A stretch of 64,000 nucleotides of DNA, taken from assembly GCF_013385175.1 (NCBI RefSeq), contig NZ_JABZEO010000001.1, forward strand, positions 124,001 through 188,000, given 5' to 3'. Made by a program: the position numbers and the translations under genes. Within the stretch, counting starts at the first letter, position 1. The number at the start of each line of letters is the position of its first letter. Of the stretch, positions 52,514-64,000 are shown one piece after another. Below the pieces are notes generated by a model, which was not told where the DNA came from, made no database searches, and worked only from the letters and a program-made list of their open reading frames with translations. Source of the stretch: Allochromatium humboldtianum (GTDB lineage Bacteria; Pseudomonadota; Gammaproteobacteria; Chromatiales; Chromatiaceae).

Positions 52514-53810
52514 TCCAGCCGACACGACGCCGCCGCGTCGCGCCATCGACATCGTCAACGCCTCGCTCAAACGCCGCTATGCCCGCGAGCGCCGCTTCCG
52601 GTGGCTCGGGGCCACGGCGGTCACGCTGGGCATGGTGTTCGTGGTGCTGCTGTTCGCCGACATCATCCTCAAGGGTTATACGGCCTTCCAGCAGACCTAT
52701 ATCCAGCTGCCGATCGAGCTGGCCGCCGCGACCATCGATCCGGACGGCGCGCGCGATCCGGCGACGCTGGCGCGCGCCGATTACATGAAGCTGATCCGCG
52801 AGGCGCTGCGCGAGCAGTTCCCCGAGGTCAAGGATCGGCGCGACCGGCGACTGCTGAATTCGATGATCAGCGTCGGCGCGCCCGATCTGCTGCGCGAGCG
52901 GGTGATGGCCGATCCGGCGCTGATCGGCACCACGCAGGAGCTGTGGATCCTGGCCGACGACGACATCGACATGCTGGTCAAGGGCTACATCGACCGTAAC
53001 GCCCCGGCGTCCGACCGTCGCGTCGGAGATCAGATGATCGCCTGGGTCGACCGGCTGGAGGCCGAGGGCCGGGTCGCCAAGCGCTTCAACACCATCTTCT
53101 TCACTCACGGCACCTCGCGTGAGCCGGAACTGGCCGGTATCGCCGGGGCGCTCATGGGGTCGTTCTACACCCTGGTGCTGACCTTCCTGCTGTCGTTCCC
53201 GATCGGCGTCGGCGCGGCGCTCTATCTGGAGGAGTTCGCGCCCAAGAACCGCTGGACGGATCTGATCGAGGTCAACGTCAACAATCTCGCCGCCGTGCCC
53301 TCGATCGTCTTCGGTCTGCTGGGGCTGGCGGTGTTCATCGGCTTCTTCGGCGTGCCGCGCTCCACCCCCCTGGTCGCGGCGCTGGTGATGACGCTCATGA
53401 CGCTGCCGACCATCATCATCGCCAGCCGGGTGGCGCTCAAATCGGTGCCGCCCTCGATCCGCGAGGCCGCGCTCGGCGTCGGCGCCTCGCCCTTGCAGAC
53501 CCAGTTCCATCATGTACTACCGCTGGCCTTGCCCGGCATCCTGACCGGCTCGATCATCGGCATGGCGCGCGCGCTCGGTGAAACCGCGCCCTTGCTGATG
53601 ATCGGCATGATCGCCTTCATCGTCGACATCCCCAAGGGCTTCAACGATGCCGCGACCGTGCTGCCGGTGCAGATCTTCCTGTGGGCCGACAGTCCCGAGC
53701 GCGGCTTCGTCGAGCGCACCTCAGCGGCCATCCTCGTGCTGCTGGCCTTCCTGTTCGTCATGAATCTGGCCGCCGTGCTGCTGCGCCGCCGGTTCGAGCG
53801 ACGCTGGTAG
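52506..53810 (+). CDS. pstA: Phosphate ABC transporter permease PstA (long form)
   Basis: The 434-aa protein has an N-terminal membrane helix (about 37-57), a periplasmic insertion of about 150 residues (DPDGARDPATLARADYMKL onward) absent from short PstA, and the conserved permease core: GSFYTLVLTFLLSFPIGVGAALYLEEFAP, VPSIVFGLLGLAVF and the coupling loop EAALGVGASPLQTQFHHVLPLALPGI. The long insertion is typical of the PstC/PstA pairs that go with long PstS. It overlaps pstC by 8 bases. Confidence 0.95.
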
Positions 53811-53827
53811 GGCCTGACATCCATCGT

Positions 53828-53872
53828 CTCGCACCGCGTCCGGGCGTCTCCGAACGGCCGGCGCGGTGCGAG
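53828..53872 (+). promoter_or_regulatory. Intercistronic hairpin between pstA and pstB
   Basis: CTCGCACCGCG (53828-53838) and CGCGGTGCGAG (53862-53872) form a perfect 11-bp stem; inside, CCGG at 53840-53843 can pair with CCGG at 53858-53861 to lengthen it. There is no T run. It starts 18 bases after the pstA stop and ends 17 before pstB, so it probably acts on mRNA stability or read-through. Confidence 0.7.
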
Positions 53873-53889
53873 CTAGAGGCTAAGTGTTT

Positions 53890-54753
53890 ATGAATACCCT
53901 GGTTGAAACAATGGACAAGACGACAGGCGCCATCAGCTCCGCCGACTTGGCACAAGACCGGCCGTCCGCGGCCACCGTCGGCGACGTCACGGTCGCCGAT
54001 CCGCGTATGACCTGCCGCAACGTCGACGTCTGGTACGGCGCCAAGCAGGCCATCAAGGGCGTGAGCCTGGACATCGGCAAGAACGAGGTGCTGTCGATGA
54101 TCGGCCCCTCGGGCTGCGGCAAATCGACCTTCCTGCGCTGTCTCAATCGCATGAACGACACCATCGACGGCTGTCGGGTCACAGGCTCGATCAAGCTCGA
54201 CGAGCAGGACATCTATGACAAGGGACTCGACCCGGTGCCGCTGCGCGCCCAGGTCGGCATGGTGTTCCAGAAGCCCAATCCCTTCCCCAAGTCGATCTAT
54301 GAGAACGTCGCCTATGGGCCGCGCATCCATGGGTTGACCAACAACAAGGCCGAGCTGGACGAACTGGTCGAGACCAGTCTGCAGAAGGCCGGACTCTGGA
54401 ATGAGGTCAAGGATCGGCTCGATCAGCCCGGCACCGGCCTGTCGGGCGGTCAGCAGCAGCGACTGTGCATCGCCCGCACCATCGCCGTCTCGCCCGAGGT
54501 GATCCTGATGGACGAGCCCTGCTCGGCGCTCGACCCCATCGCCACCGCCATCATCGAGGAACTGATCGACGAACTACGGGCCAACTACTCGATCGCCATC
54601 GTCACCCACTCGATGCAACAGGCCGCGCGCGTCTCGCAGCGCACCGCCTATTTCCATCTCGGTGATCTGATCGAGGTCGGCGAGACCAACCAGATCTTCA
54701 CCAATCCTCAGCACCGGCTCACCGAGGATTACATCACCGGGCGCTTCGGTTGA
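53890..54753 (+). CDS. pstB: Phosphate ABC transporter ATPase PstB
   Basis: The 287-aa ATPase has Walker [21 protein letters not shown], the Q-loop [22 protein letters not shown], signature [14 protein letters not shown] and Walker [16 protein letters not shown], diagnostic for PstB. About 35 residues precede the usual start of the family, so translation could begin at ATG 53911; ATG 53890 is chosen because it is closest after GAGG, while a GTG at 53884 is also possible. It powers PstSCA and signals phosphate status to PhoR with PhoU. Confidence 0.96.
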   Translation: MNTLVETMDKTTGAISSADLAQDRPSAATVGDVTVADPRMTCRNVDVWYGAKQAIKGVSLDIGKNEVLSMIGPSGCGKSTFLRCLNRMNDTIDGCRVTGSIKLDEQDIYDKGLDPVPLRAQVGMVFQKPNPFPKSIYENVAYGPRIHGLTNNKAELDELVETSLQKAGLWNEVKDRLDQPGTGLSGGQQQRLCIARTIAVSPEVILMDEPCSALDPIATAIIEELIDELRANYSIAIVTHSMQQAARVSQRTAYFHLGDLIEVGETNQIFTNPQHRLTEDYITGRFG

Positions 54754-54772
54754 AGCGCGCGCGGAGTCGAGG

Positions 54773-55531
54773 ATGAGCGACACAGCCATCGACAAGCCGG
54801 CCGGCGATCTCACCACCGGCCATACCGTGCGCCGCTACGACCAGGAGCTGGCCAAGCTGCGCGCCATCATCCTGCAGATGGGCGAGCGTGTCGTCGACCA
54901 GACCCAGGCGGCGGTCGCCGCGCTGATCGAGGACGATGAGTCCCAGGCCTATCGTGTGCTCGATCGCGAACCCCTGATCGACTATCTCTCGCTCGATGCG
55001 GACGAAGAGGTGTTTCGGGTCATCGCCCGGCGTCAGCCGACGGCGGTGGATCTGCGCATCGTGCTGGCGCTGTCCAAGATCGCCGGCGAGGTCGAGCGTG
55101 CCGGCGACAAGGCGGCGCGCATCGCCCGTCAGGCGCTGGAGCTGCGTCAGCAGGAGTCGGGCGGCGAGTTGCTCGTCGAACCGCTGCGTGCCGCCTTCCA
55201 GCGCCTCGACGACAAGGCCTGCTGCATGTTCGAGCGCAGTGTCCATGCCGTCACCAGCTTCGACGTGACCCAAGCCCTGACCATCTTCGAAAACGAGTCG
55301 AAGCTCCACGAGGCCGCGCGTGCATTGCGCGATCTGCTGAGCGAATCGGATACCGATGGACTGGTGCCGCGTCAGACCATTGCGCTGTTCCACTGCGCGC
55401 AGGCGCTCAAGCACATCGGCAATCATGCCTCCAGCATCGCCGAGCAGGTCATCTATGTGGCGCTCGGCCAGGACGTGCGCTATCGCAACCGCGAGATCCT
55501 GATCGAGACGTTGCGTCATCACGGTTACTGA
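54773..55531 (+). CDS. phoU: Phosphate signalling regulator PhoU
   Basis: The 252-aa protein has the two helical repeats of PhoU: RRYDQELAKLRAIILQMGERVVDQTQAAVAAL with the metal-binding E/D region, RRQPTAVDLRIVLALSKIAGEVERAGDKAARIAR, and the second repeat ALKHIGNHASSIAEQVIY. It starts 19 bases after pstB. PhoU links PstB to the PhoR kinase and represses the Pho regulon when phosphate is plentiful. Confidence 0.95.
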   Translation: MSDTAIDKPAGDLTTGHTVRRYDQELAKLRAIILQMGERVVDQTQAAVAALIEDDESQAYRVLDREPLIDYLSLDADEEVFRVIARRQPTAVDLRIVLALSKIAGEVERAGDKAARIARQALELRQQESGGELLVEPLRAAFQRLDDKACCMFERSVHAVTSFDVTQALTIFENESKLHEAARALRDLLSESDTDGLVPRQTIALFHCAQALKHIGNHASSIAEQVIYVALGQDVRYRNREILIETLRHHGY

Positions 55532-55613
55532 GCGCGTCGGCGTTGGCGATCGACGCCGTCGACGGAACGGTTTAATCTGTCCGGACTCAGTTCGAGTGGC
55601 AAACCGTCGATCG

Positions 55614-56669
55614 ATGATGAACGAGACACTGAAGACGATCCTGGCCGAAGCCATGCATCTGGGACGCGATGGTCGCTTCACCGAGGCCACGGCCCTCATT
55701 CAGCGTGGTCTGCATCTGACGCGCGACACGGCCAGGGCGGATGCCGCCGCCGCTGATCGTCACGGCATCATCGACGGTGATTTCGAGGCCATCGAGGATG
55801 TCGGCCCCACGGGCGGACGCTCGCTCCATGGTCGCTACACGCATGGGTCTGAGGCGCGTGACTATGACCTCTATGTACCGGCTGACACGGATGGTGCGCC
55901 GCGTCCGCTGATCCTGATGCTGCACGGCTGCCAGCAGGATGCCGCCGATGTTGCGCGTCTGACCCGCTTCAACTGGCTCGCCGACGAGCTGGGCTTCATC
56001 GTCCTCTATCCGAGCCAGTCACGCACCGCCAATGCCACGGGCTGCTGGAACTGGTTCCTGCCCGAGCATCAGCGTCCCGATCAGGGGGAGGCGGCACTGC
56101 TCGCGGCCCTGACCCGTGATATCGCCGTCCGGCATGGCGCCGATCCGCGCCGTCTGTATGTCGCCGGACTCTCAGCCGGCGGCGCCATGGCTCTGACGCT
56201 CGCTGCGATCCATCCAGAACTCTTTGCTGCCGTCGGTGTGCATTCCGGCCTGCCGTATGGATTGGCGCGCGATCAGATGTCGGCGCTGACGCTCATGCAT
56301 CAGGGACCGTCGGCCGTCAGAGGGAAAGCGGACATGGAAGGTATCGGCGTGCCGGTCATCGTCTTCCAGGGCGACGCGGATCTCAGGGTCAATCCGGTCA
56401 ATGCCTCCTGGATCGTCGAACAGGCGCTGGCCGGGGATGACGAGCCGCGCATCGAGCGCGAGACGGGGCGGGCGCCGGGCGGTCTGGACTACACCCGCAC
56501 CCGCTATCTGGACGCCGACGGCGCGATCCGCGCCGAGCTCTGGATGGTGCAGGGCGGCGGACACGGCTGGTTCGGCGGCGATCCGGCCGGCTCCTTCGCC
56601 GAGTCCAAGGGGCCGGATGCCTCACATGAAATGCTGCGTTTCTTTCTGAGCCTCGCTCCGGCGGCTTGA
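55614..56669 (+). CDS. PHB-depolymerase-family esterase (LpqC/PhaZ-like)
   Basis: From ATG 55614 (351 aa; ATG 55617 is equally possible) the protein opens with a helical MNETLKTILAEAMHLGRDGRFTEATALIQRGL segment, then an alpha/beta-hydrolase of the esterase_phb type: ILMLHGCQQDAADVARLTRFN (oxyanion region), YVAGLSAGGAMAL (nucleophile Ser in G-x-S-x-G), FQGDADLRVNP (Asp) and GGGHGWFGGDP (His). There is no signal peptide, so it should be cytosolic. It likely cleaves short-chain hydroxyalkanoate esters; purple sulfur bacteria store PHB, but the substrate is unproven. Confidence 0.87.
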   Translation: MMNETLKTILAEAMHLGRDGRFTEATALIQRGLHLTRDTARADAAAADRHGIIDGDFEAIEDVGPTGGRSLHGRYTHGSEARDYDLYVPADTDGAPRPLILMLHGCQQDAADVARLTRFNWLADELGFIVLYPSQSRTANATGCWNWFLPEHQRPDQGEAALLAALTRDIAVRHGADPRRLYVAGLSAGGAMALTLAAIHPELFAAVGVHSGLPYGLARDQMSALTLMHQGPSAVRGKADMEGIGVPVIVFQGDADLRVNPVNASWIVEQALAGDDEPRIERETGRAPGGLDYTRTRYLDADGAIRAELWMVQGGGHGWFGGDPAGSFAESKGPDASHEMLRFFLSLAPAA

Positions 56670-56727
56670 GGCCGGGTACGCCAAGGCGACCAGACCGGTC
56701 GAAGATCCGCCGGTCCTGGCCGTTCGC

Positions 56728-58164
56728 TCAGGAACGATTGCTTTTATAGATCCGCACCGTGGCGCCGCTCTTGAGCGTATTGTCGGCGAGCTTGTTCCAA
56801 CGCCGGATCTCTTCGATCGAGACCCCATAGCGGCGCGCCAGTCCAGTGAGTGATTCGCCGGGCTGGACGCGATGCGTGATGACGGCTTGCGCCTGACGGG
56901 TCGGTATTTCGAGCGTCTGGCCAGGGAGCAGGGGATCGCGCTCGGAGAGACCATTGGCCTCCGCCAGAGTCTTGAGATCCAGGCCGTGACGCAGTGCGAC
57001 GGCCGACAGGGTCTCGCCGTTCCTGACGGTATGGCTGCGTGTGCCGGTGGGCGCAGCGGCGGCCGGTCGGCGCTCCGTCAGACGCACCTGAGTCGAAGCG
57101 CGGCCGGCGACCATCGGCAGGGGCAGTGCGTCGAGCTGGATCGCCGATGAGCCGGCGCTGATGCGCGCCCCCTGACCCTGGGGCACGTTCAACTCGGTGA
57201 CGGTCGGACGCGACCAGCGCCCGATCTTCAGCTCGGGATTCAGACGCTTGAGATCGTCGAGCTTGACGCCGTTGTCCAGAGCGACCTTGGCCAGATCCAT
57301 CGGCCGATTGGAGCGGATCACGTCGATGCCGATGCGATCCGGGATCGAGGGCAGGTGCTGGCCGTAGCGGCGTGACTCGGCCACCAGCTTGGAGGCGGCC
57401 AGGATCTGCGGGACGTACTGCCGGGTCTCGTTCGGCAGGTTGAGCGACCAGAAATCCGTCGGCTTGCCCTCGCGGCGGTTGGCCTCGATGGCCGAGGACA
57501 CACAGCCCGGACCACAGTTGTAGGCGGCCATGGTCAGCTCCCAGTCGCCCTCGAAGCGCTTGTTGAGCCGTTCCAGATAGTCCAGCGCGGCGCGGGTCGA
57601 GGCCACCACGTCGCGCCGCTCGTCAGTGTAGTCGTCCAGGCGCAGACCCATCTCGCGGGCCGTATAGGGCATGAACTGCCAGATGCCGGCGGCGGACTTG
57701 GGCGAGGTGGCCGCCGGGTCGTAGCGGCTCTCGACATGCGGCAGCAGGGCCAGCTCCATCGGGAAACCGCGGCGCTCGATCTCGGCGACGATGACCGGCA
57801 GATAGGGCGAGGCGCGTCGCGAGAGCCGCTCCAGATAGCGCGGATCGCGCCTGAAGCGTTCCAGCGTGCTGTCGATGCCGGCGTTGGCCTGAAGATCGAG
57901 CTGCATCCCCGAGCGCACGCGCTGCCAGAGATCCCCCCCTGGACCGATCCGTCCGTGCTCCACGACGCGCGAGCGGGCCGTCACCTTGACATCACGGGCG
58001 GGTCTGACATAACCATATTCACGCGCCGAGACCACGCCGGCGTACAGATCGCTGGAGTAATCGGCCTCGGCGAGGCCGCCTTGGCCGGCACAACCGGTGA
58101 AAAAGGGCAAGGCGAGGGCCGACAACGCGCAGGCCGTCGGCCCCAGAAGCTTGACTTCTGGCAT
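56728..58164 (-). CDS. mltD: Membrane-bound lytic transglycosylase D with LysM repeats
   Basis: The 478-aa lipoprotein precursor has a lipobox ending FFTGC (Cys25). An SLT domain at about 120-270 carries ELALLPHVESRYDPAATSPKSAAGIWQFMPYTAREMGL (catalytic Glu145) and AAYNCGPGCV. Two LysM domains follow at the C-terminus (HTVRNGETLSAVALRHGLD; HRVQPGESLTGLARRYGVS). It cleaves peptidoglycan glycan strands at the outer membrane's inner face. In E. coli gloB and yafS lie between mltD and rnhA; here the yafS-like gene is present and gloB is not. Confidence 0.94.
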   Translation of the reverse strand: MPEVKLLGPTACALSALALPFFTGCAGQGGLAEADYSSDLYAGVVSAREYGYVRPARDVKVTARSRVVEHGRIGPGGDLWQRVRSGMQLDLQANAGIDSTLERFRRDPRYLERLSRRASPYLPVIVAEIERRGFPMELALLPHVESRYDPAATSPKSAAGIWQFMPYTAREMGLRLDDYTDERRDVVASTRAALDYLERLNKRFEGDWELTMAAYNCGPGCVSSAIEANRREGKPTDFWSLNLPNETRQYVPQILAASKLVAESRRYGQHLPSIPDRIGIDVIRSNRPMDLAKVALDNGVKLDDLKRLNPELKIGRWSRPTVTELNVPQGQGARISAGSSAIQLDALPLPMVAGRASTQVRLTERRPAAAAPTGTRSHTVRNGETLSAVALRHGLDLKTLAEANGLSERDPLLPGQTLEIPTRQAQAVITHRVQPGESLTGLARRYGVSIEEIRRWNKLADNTLKSGATVRIYKSNRS

Positions 58165-58345
58165 GGGAACCCCGACTGAGTTAACGTAACTCTCTGATTG
58201 AGCGAAACATTATTAAAATTGTGCCGGCTATCATACGCAAAGGACGCGCTGAATTCCAGAATCGGGCGGCCGGTGCGTGAGATTCGGCGTCGGGACAAGC
58301 GGTGAGGATCGCGGTTAACATGGTCTCCCCGACGAGGCCGAGAGC

Positions 58346-59113
58346 ATGACCAGAGATCCACTCCAGCCCGACCAGCCCGATCCATTGCAGGCGTGGTATC
58401 GCTCGGCGCTCGGCGCCGAGGTGGCAAACCACGAGGGCGACTGTGTCCGGCGTCTGCTGGCCAACACCTTCGGCTACTATCTGGTGCAGATCGGTTCGAG
58501 CGAGCGCTTCGGCGAGGCCCTGGCGGCGAGCCGGATCCGGCACCGCGTGCTGCTGCCCGGTGCGCTGCCGACCGAGGCGGCTCAGGGCCTGAGCATCGTC
58601 GGCGAGCCGGGCGCGCTGCCGCTGGCCTCCGACAGCATCGATGCCGTTCTCCTGCCGCATGTCCTGGAGTATTCGGATAGCCCGCGCGCGATCCTCGCCG
58701 AGGTCGAGCGCGTGCTCATCCCCGAGGGGCGACTGATCCTGCTGGGATTCGATCCGCTGAGTCTGTGGGCGCTGGGACGTCTCTGGCGGCCGGCCTGTCG
58801 GCGCGCGCCCTGGAACGGACGCTGGCGGCTCGCCGTCCAGGTTGAGCACTGGCTGAACGAGCTGGGCTTCGAGATCGAGGTCTGCGAGCGGGCGCTCTTC
58901 TGTCCGCCGATCGTCTCGCCCACCGGATCGCGCTGTCGGACCGTCGAGTTGCTCGGTCGCCGCTTCTGGCCGCTGTTCGGCGGTCTCTATGCCATCCGCG
59001 CCGTCAAACGGGTCGCGCCTCTCACCCCGATCAAACCCTATCGCGCCAAGCGCCATGCCCTGCTGCCGGGCAGCGCCGTGCGTCCCACCACCCGAGGAAC
59101 CGGGCATGTCTGA
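58346..59113 (+). CDS. SAM-dependent methyltransferase (YafS-like)
   Basis: The 255-aa protein has a class I methyltransferase-like core: [16 protein letters not shown] in place of the usual glycine-rich motif [39 protein letters not shown] and [20 protein letters not shown]. This matches the YafS-type proteins encoded upstream of rnhA in many gammaproteobacteria; their substrate is unknown. The weak motif I (IGSS rather than GxGxG) makes cofactor binding less certain. Its stop overlaps rnhA by 8 bases. Confidence 0.87.
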   Translation: MTRDPLQPDQPDPLQAWYRSALGAEVANHEGDCVRRLLANTFGYYLVQIGSSERFGEALAASRIRHRVLLPGALPTEAAQGLSIVGEPGALPLASDSIDAVLLPHVLEYSDSPRAILAEVERVLIPEGRLILLGFDPLSLWALGRLWRPACRRAPWNGRWRLAVQVEHWLNELGFEIEVCERALFCPPIVSPTGSRCRTVELLGRRFWPLFGGLYAIRAVKRVAPLTPIKPYRAKRHALLPGSAVRPTTRGTGHV

Positions 59114-59549
59114 CTGTGTCGAAGCCTTCACCGACGGCGCCTGCAAGGGCAATCCCGGCCCCGGCGGCTGGGGTGTGCTGCTGCGCTGGGGCGAGGTCGA
59201 GAAGGAACTGCACGGCGGCGAGCGCGAGACCACCAACAATCGCATGGAATTGATGGCGGTGATCATGGCGCTCGAAGCGCTCACACGTCCGACGCCGATT
59301 CGGATCACCACCGACTCGCAATACGTCAAACGCGGGGTCGGCGAATGGATGCCGCGCTGGAAGCGCAATGGCTGGCGCACCGCTGACCGTCAGCCGGTCA
59401 AGAACCGCGATCTCTGGGAGCGGCTCGACGCGGCGCTCGGCGCGCACGAGGTGAGCTGGCGCTGGGTCAAGGGCCACGCCGGGCACGCCGAGAACGAACG
59501 CGCCGACCAGCTCGCCAATCTGGGTGTTCCAAAAACCGGAGGGCGTTGA
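59106..59549 (+). CDS. rnhA: Ribonuclease HI
   Basis: ATG 59106 gives 147 residues with the RNase HI active site: Asp10 ([19 protein letters not shown]), Glu in [11 protein letters not shown], Asp in [12 protein letters not shown] and the late [15 protein letters not shown] (His and Asp). The basic protrusion [20 protein letters not shown] is also present. It removes RNA from RNA-DNA hybrids. Translation is coupled to the upstream methyltransferase gene, and dnaQ follows one base after its stop. Confidence 0.96.
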   Translation: MSDCVEAFTDGACKGNPGPGGWGVLLRWGEVEKELHGGERETTNNRMELMAVIMALEALTRPTPIRITTDSQYVKRGVGEWMPRWKRNGWRTADRQPVKNRDLWERLDAALGAHEVSWRWVKGHAGHAENERADQLANLGVPKTGGR

Positions 59550-59550
59550 G

Positions 59551-60273
59551 ATGCGCCAGATCGTCCTGGATACCGAAACCACGGGTCTGGAGCCGCGCGA
59601 GGGGCACCGGATCATCGAGATCGGCTGTGTCGAGCTGATCGACCGGCGCCCGACCCGGCGCAACTTCCACGAATACATCAATCCCGAGCGCCGGATCGAC
59701 GCCGAGGCCGAAGCCGTGCACGGGATCAGCAACGCCTTCCTCGCCGACAAGCCGCGCTTCGCCGATCTCGCCGAGCGGCTGGTCGAGTATCTGCGCGGCG
59801 CCGAACTCATCATCCACAACGCCGCCTTCGACGTCGGCTTCCTCGATCACGAGTTCGGCCTGTGGCGCGGCAGCGAGGCCCCGCGCATCGCCGATCTCTG
59901 CACCGTGACCGACAGCCTGCTGATGGCGCGCAAGCTCCATCCGGGCCAGCGCAACGGACTCGACGCGCTCTGCAAACGCTATGCGATCGACAACTCGCAC
60001 CGCACCCTGCACGGCGCGCTGCTCGACGCCGAGATCCTGGCCGACGTCTATCTGGCGATGACCGGCGGACAGGTCGCGCTGCATCTCGGCGGCGAGGGCG
60101 GCGACCTCATCGGGGAGGGCGGGCGTGGGGTCTATCGCGGCCGTATCGACGCCGGGCGACCGCGTCTGCGGGTGGTGCGCGCGACCCCGGACGAACTGGA
60201 GGCGCATCGCGTCCGGCTGGAAGCGATCCAGAAGGCGAGCGGCGGGTGTGTCTGGCTCGGCGCGGCCGGTTGA
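59551..60273 (+). CDS. dnaQ: DNA polymerase III epsilon subunit (proofreading exonuclease)
   Basis: The 240-aa protein starts MRQIVLDTETTGLEP (Asp7 and Glu9, ExoI) and has IIHNAAFDVGFLDHEF (ExoII) and SHRTLHGALLDAEILADVY (ExoIII with His and Asp). After about residue 185 comes the C-terminal segment that binds the alpha subunit. GGAGG precedes the ATG within the end of rnhA. The rnhA-dnaQ pair is a conserved gammaproteobacterial arrangement, here in the same direction. Its stop codon abuts that of the convergent fnr. Confidence 0.95.
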   Translation: MRQIVLDTETTGLEPREGHRIIEIGCVELIDRRPTRRNFHEYINPERRIDAEAEAVHGISNAFLADKPRFADLAERLVEYLRGAELIIHNAAFDVGFLDHEFGLWRGSEAPRIADLCTVTDSLLMARKLHPGQRNGLDALCKRYAIDNSHRTLHGALLDAEILADVYLAMTGGQVALHLGGEGGDLIGEGGRGVYRGRIDAGRPRLRVVRATPDELEAHRVRLEAIQKASGGCVWLGAAG

Positions 60274-61050
60274 TCAGGTGTGCTGCCGACACTGCGGCGA
60301 GCGTCGTCCTGCGCCCACGCCGCCGACGATCTCTTCCAGCCCCTGGAGGTCGAGCAGTTCGATATGCTTGCGCTCGACGCGCACCAGACCATCGTCCTGA
60401 AAACGGGTGAAGAGACGGCTGACGGTCTCGACGGCCAGCCCGAGATAGTTGCCGATCTCGTGCCTGGACATGCTGAGATGGAAATCCGTGGCCGAGAGTC
60501 CGCGCTTGTGCAGGCGCTGCGAGAAGCTGAGCAGAAAGGCCGCCAGTCGCTCCTCGGCGTTCTTCTTGCCGAGCAGGAGCAGCAGGTCGGTGTCCTGGCC
60601 GATCTCCTTGCTGAGCAGCCGGTACATCTGGTGCTGGAGGCTGGGGATGATCGCGGTCAGCTCCTCCAGTCGTCCGAAGGGGATCTCGCAGATGGCCGAG
60701 GTCTCGAGCGCGCTGGCCGAGCAGGCGTGTTCGCCCTTGTCGATGGCGTCCAGCCCCATGATCTCGCCGGGCAGATGGAAGCTGAGCACCTGTTCACCGC
60801 CCTCGCTGCTGGGGGCGAAGGTCTTGAGCGAGCCGGTCTTGACGACGTACAGCGACCGGAAGCGGTCGCCCTCGCGAAACAGGATGTCACCGCGATGCAG
60901 CGGACGCGCGCGCTTGACGATGTCGTCGAGCCGTTCGACGTCCTCGGGCGTCAGTCCCATGGGCAGGCAGAGCGAGGAGAGGGTGCAATGGCGACAGGCC
61001 ACGCGGATGGATTCGATCGAGATCACCGTACTCTGATTCAAGACTTCCAC
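60274..61050 (-). CDS. fnr: FNR-type oxygen-sensing transcription regulator
   Basis: The 258-aa Crp-family protein has an N-terminal C-x2-C-x5-C cluster (Cys19, Cys22, Cys28) plus Cys110 (GEHACSAS), the four ligands of FNR's oxygen-labile [4Fe-4S] cluster. Then come the cyclic-nucleotide-like barrel, a dimer helix and a helix-turn-helix with SRHEIGNYLGLAVETVSRLFTRF; the ETVSR recognition helix reads TTGAT half-sites. It switches genes for anaerobic life, which suits a purple sulfur bacterium. A perfect FNR box lies 46 bases before its own ATG. Confidence 0.95.
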   Translation of the reverse strand: MEVLNQSTVISIESIRVACRHCTLSSLCLPMGLTPEDVERLDDIVKRARPLHRGDILFREGDRFRSLYVVKTGSLKTFAPSSEGGEQVLSFHLPGEIMGLDAIDKGEHACSASALETSAICEIPFGRLEELTAIIPSLQHQMYRLLSKEIGQDTDLLLLLGKKNAEERLAAFLLSFSQRLHKRGLSATDFHLSMSRHEIGNYLGLAVETVSRLFTRFQDDGLVRVERKHIELLDLQGLEEIVGGVGAGRRSPQCRQHT

Positions 61051-61095
61051 CCTCGCTCCTCATCATGGCCCGATGTGGGGCTATATGATTTGTTT

Positions 61096-61109
61096 TTGAT
61101 CTAGATCAA
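61096..61109. promoter_or_regulatory. FNR box, perfect palindrome
   Basis: TTGATCTAGATCAA matches the FNR consensus TTGAT-N4-ATCAA at all ten defined positions. It is centred about 52 bases upstream of the fnr ATG and about 240 upstream of pyrG, so autoregulation of fnr is the natural reading. Confidence 0.85.
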
Positions 61110-61278
61110 GTGCCGCCGCTTTTTAACCCGATCCCCTCTGAAACTCAAGTGCTTATATTAGCGTACACTTTTGGATCGGATCGCCCCTGGGTCGGTGACT
61201 CGGACACGGGGATCGAGACGCTTGGGCCGAACCGGTACTATGCAGGATCGCATTGAGCGGATGCGGCGATTTTGGTAG

Positions 61279-63815
<2,537 letters not shown>

Positions 63816-63941
63816 GCGTTTGCTGTCCATCGGTTGGCGTGCTGACCGAATTCACCAGACCATCCTCTGCACAAACCGCATCAACATATCGAATAAAACC
63901 GAGCTATCCGTAGCTCTTGAATCCTCAAGGAGTCATCCACC

Positions 63942-64000
63942 ATGTCCGAAATCGTCGACGTCCGCGCCCGTGAGGTGCTGGATTCCCGTGGCAATCCGAC
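63942..64000 (+). CDS. eno: Enolase, first 19 codons (runs off the window edge)
   Basis: AAGGAG at 63927-63932 precedes ATG 63942, and the visible codons read MSEIVDVRAREVLDSRGNPT, the standard enolase N-terminus. Enolase interconverts 2-phosphoglycerate and phosphoenolpyruvate, the latter being the kdsA substrate. The 126-base gap after kdsA may hold its own promoter. Confidence 0.92.
   Translation, partial: MSEIVDVRAREVLDSRGNP

Noticed and set aside
56670-58345. A gloB gene expected near mltD and the yafS-like gene
   Set aside because: No metallo-beta-lactamase motif occurs in the region; gloB is simply absent from this neighbourhood.

Overview
The window is a GC-rich stretch of gammaproteobacterial chromosome. 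It most resembles a purple sulfur bacterium of the Chromatiaceae (Allochromatium/Thiocystis-like). This placement is an inference from the mix of gammaproteobacterial synteny (rne/rluC-HAD-sppA; yafS-like/rnhA/dnaQ; pyrG-kdsA-eno), a DsrC-family sulfur-carrier paralogue, a polyhydroxybutyrate-depolymerase-type esterase, sufBCD-sufT and cmoA/cmoB. No rRNA, tRNA, CRISPR array or complete insertion sequence was seen. Most genes are tightly packed with frequent 1-10 nt overlaps.

Layout. 1-4.2 kb: 5' part of rne (minus), then rluC, a HAD phosphatase and sppA. 4.2-9.8 kb: a minus-strand operon of a two-helix peptide, an SLC5-transporter/histidine-kinase hybrid, a single-domain response regulator, a CBS/DUF294 nucleotidyltransferase-like protein and an exported protein. 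9.8-13.2 kb: a DsrC-like protein without its C-terminal cysteine, then ppk with a membrane-anchored SNase-type nuclease. 13.4-20.6 kb: a DUF4160/DUF2442 pair, cmoA-cmoB, crcB with DUF190, and sufB-sufC-sufD-sufT. 20.6-23.6 kb: an AT-richer insert with a broken Rpn-family gene and a large secreted tandem trypsin-like protein whose second domain has lost its serine. 23.8-28.4 kb: a glycosyltransferase and an LplT-PlsC-acyl-ACP-synthetase triple fusion. 28.6-34 kb: a carbamoyltransferase/SxtJ/DUF5989 group facing a PIG-L-like deacetylase and an SGNH-type membrane protein, with a small AT-rich P-loop protein between. 34.2-38.2 kb: a ChaN-PDZ protein and two exported proteins separated by a strong terminator. 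38.3-44.6 kb: trhP, YcgN-type protein, ogt, xerD, yajQ, dsbC, a PP2C phosphatase and a YhhQ-type transporter.

44.6-47.7 kb is the accessory region of most interest. It is a minus-strand operon with ATGA overlaps at every junction: AAA15/SMC-like ATPase, TOPRIM-like DUF4276 protein, an unrecognised 55-aa protein, a zeta-toxin-like kinase and a 70-aa protein. It is preceded by what looks like the 5' stub of a type I restriction hsdM gene. I read it as a candidate composite anti-phage or toxin-antitoxin system.

47.9-56.7 kb: a small flagellar-rod-like protein, a glycosyltransferase, a small exported protein, and the pstS-pstC-pstA-pstB-phoU operon behind a convincing Pho box, with intercistronic hairpins after pstS and after pstA; then a PHB-depolymerase-type esterase. 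56.7-64 kb: mltD, yafS-like methyltransferase, rnhA, dnaQ, an FNR regulator with a perfect FNR box in its own promoter region, pyrG, kdsA and the start of eno.

Working links: PstSCAB/PhoU with Ppk cover phosphate import and polyphosphate storage. TrhP with CmoA/CmoB make up a path to cmo5U at tRNA position 34. SufBCD/SufT assemble Fe-S clusters, one client of which is FNR. Start codons were chosen by family alignment and ribosome-binding sites and are stated where they are uncertain.
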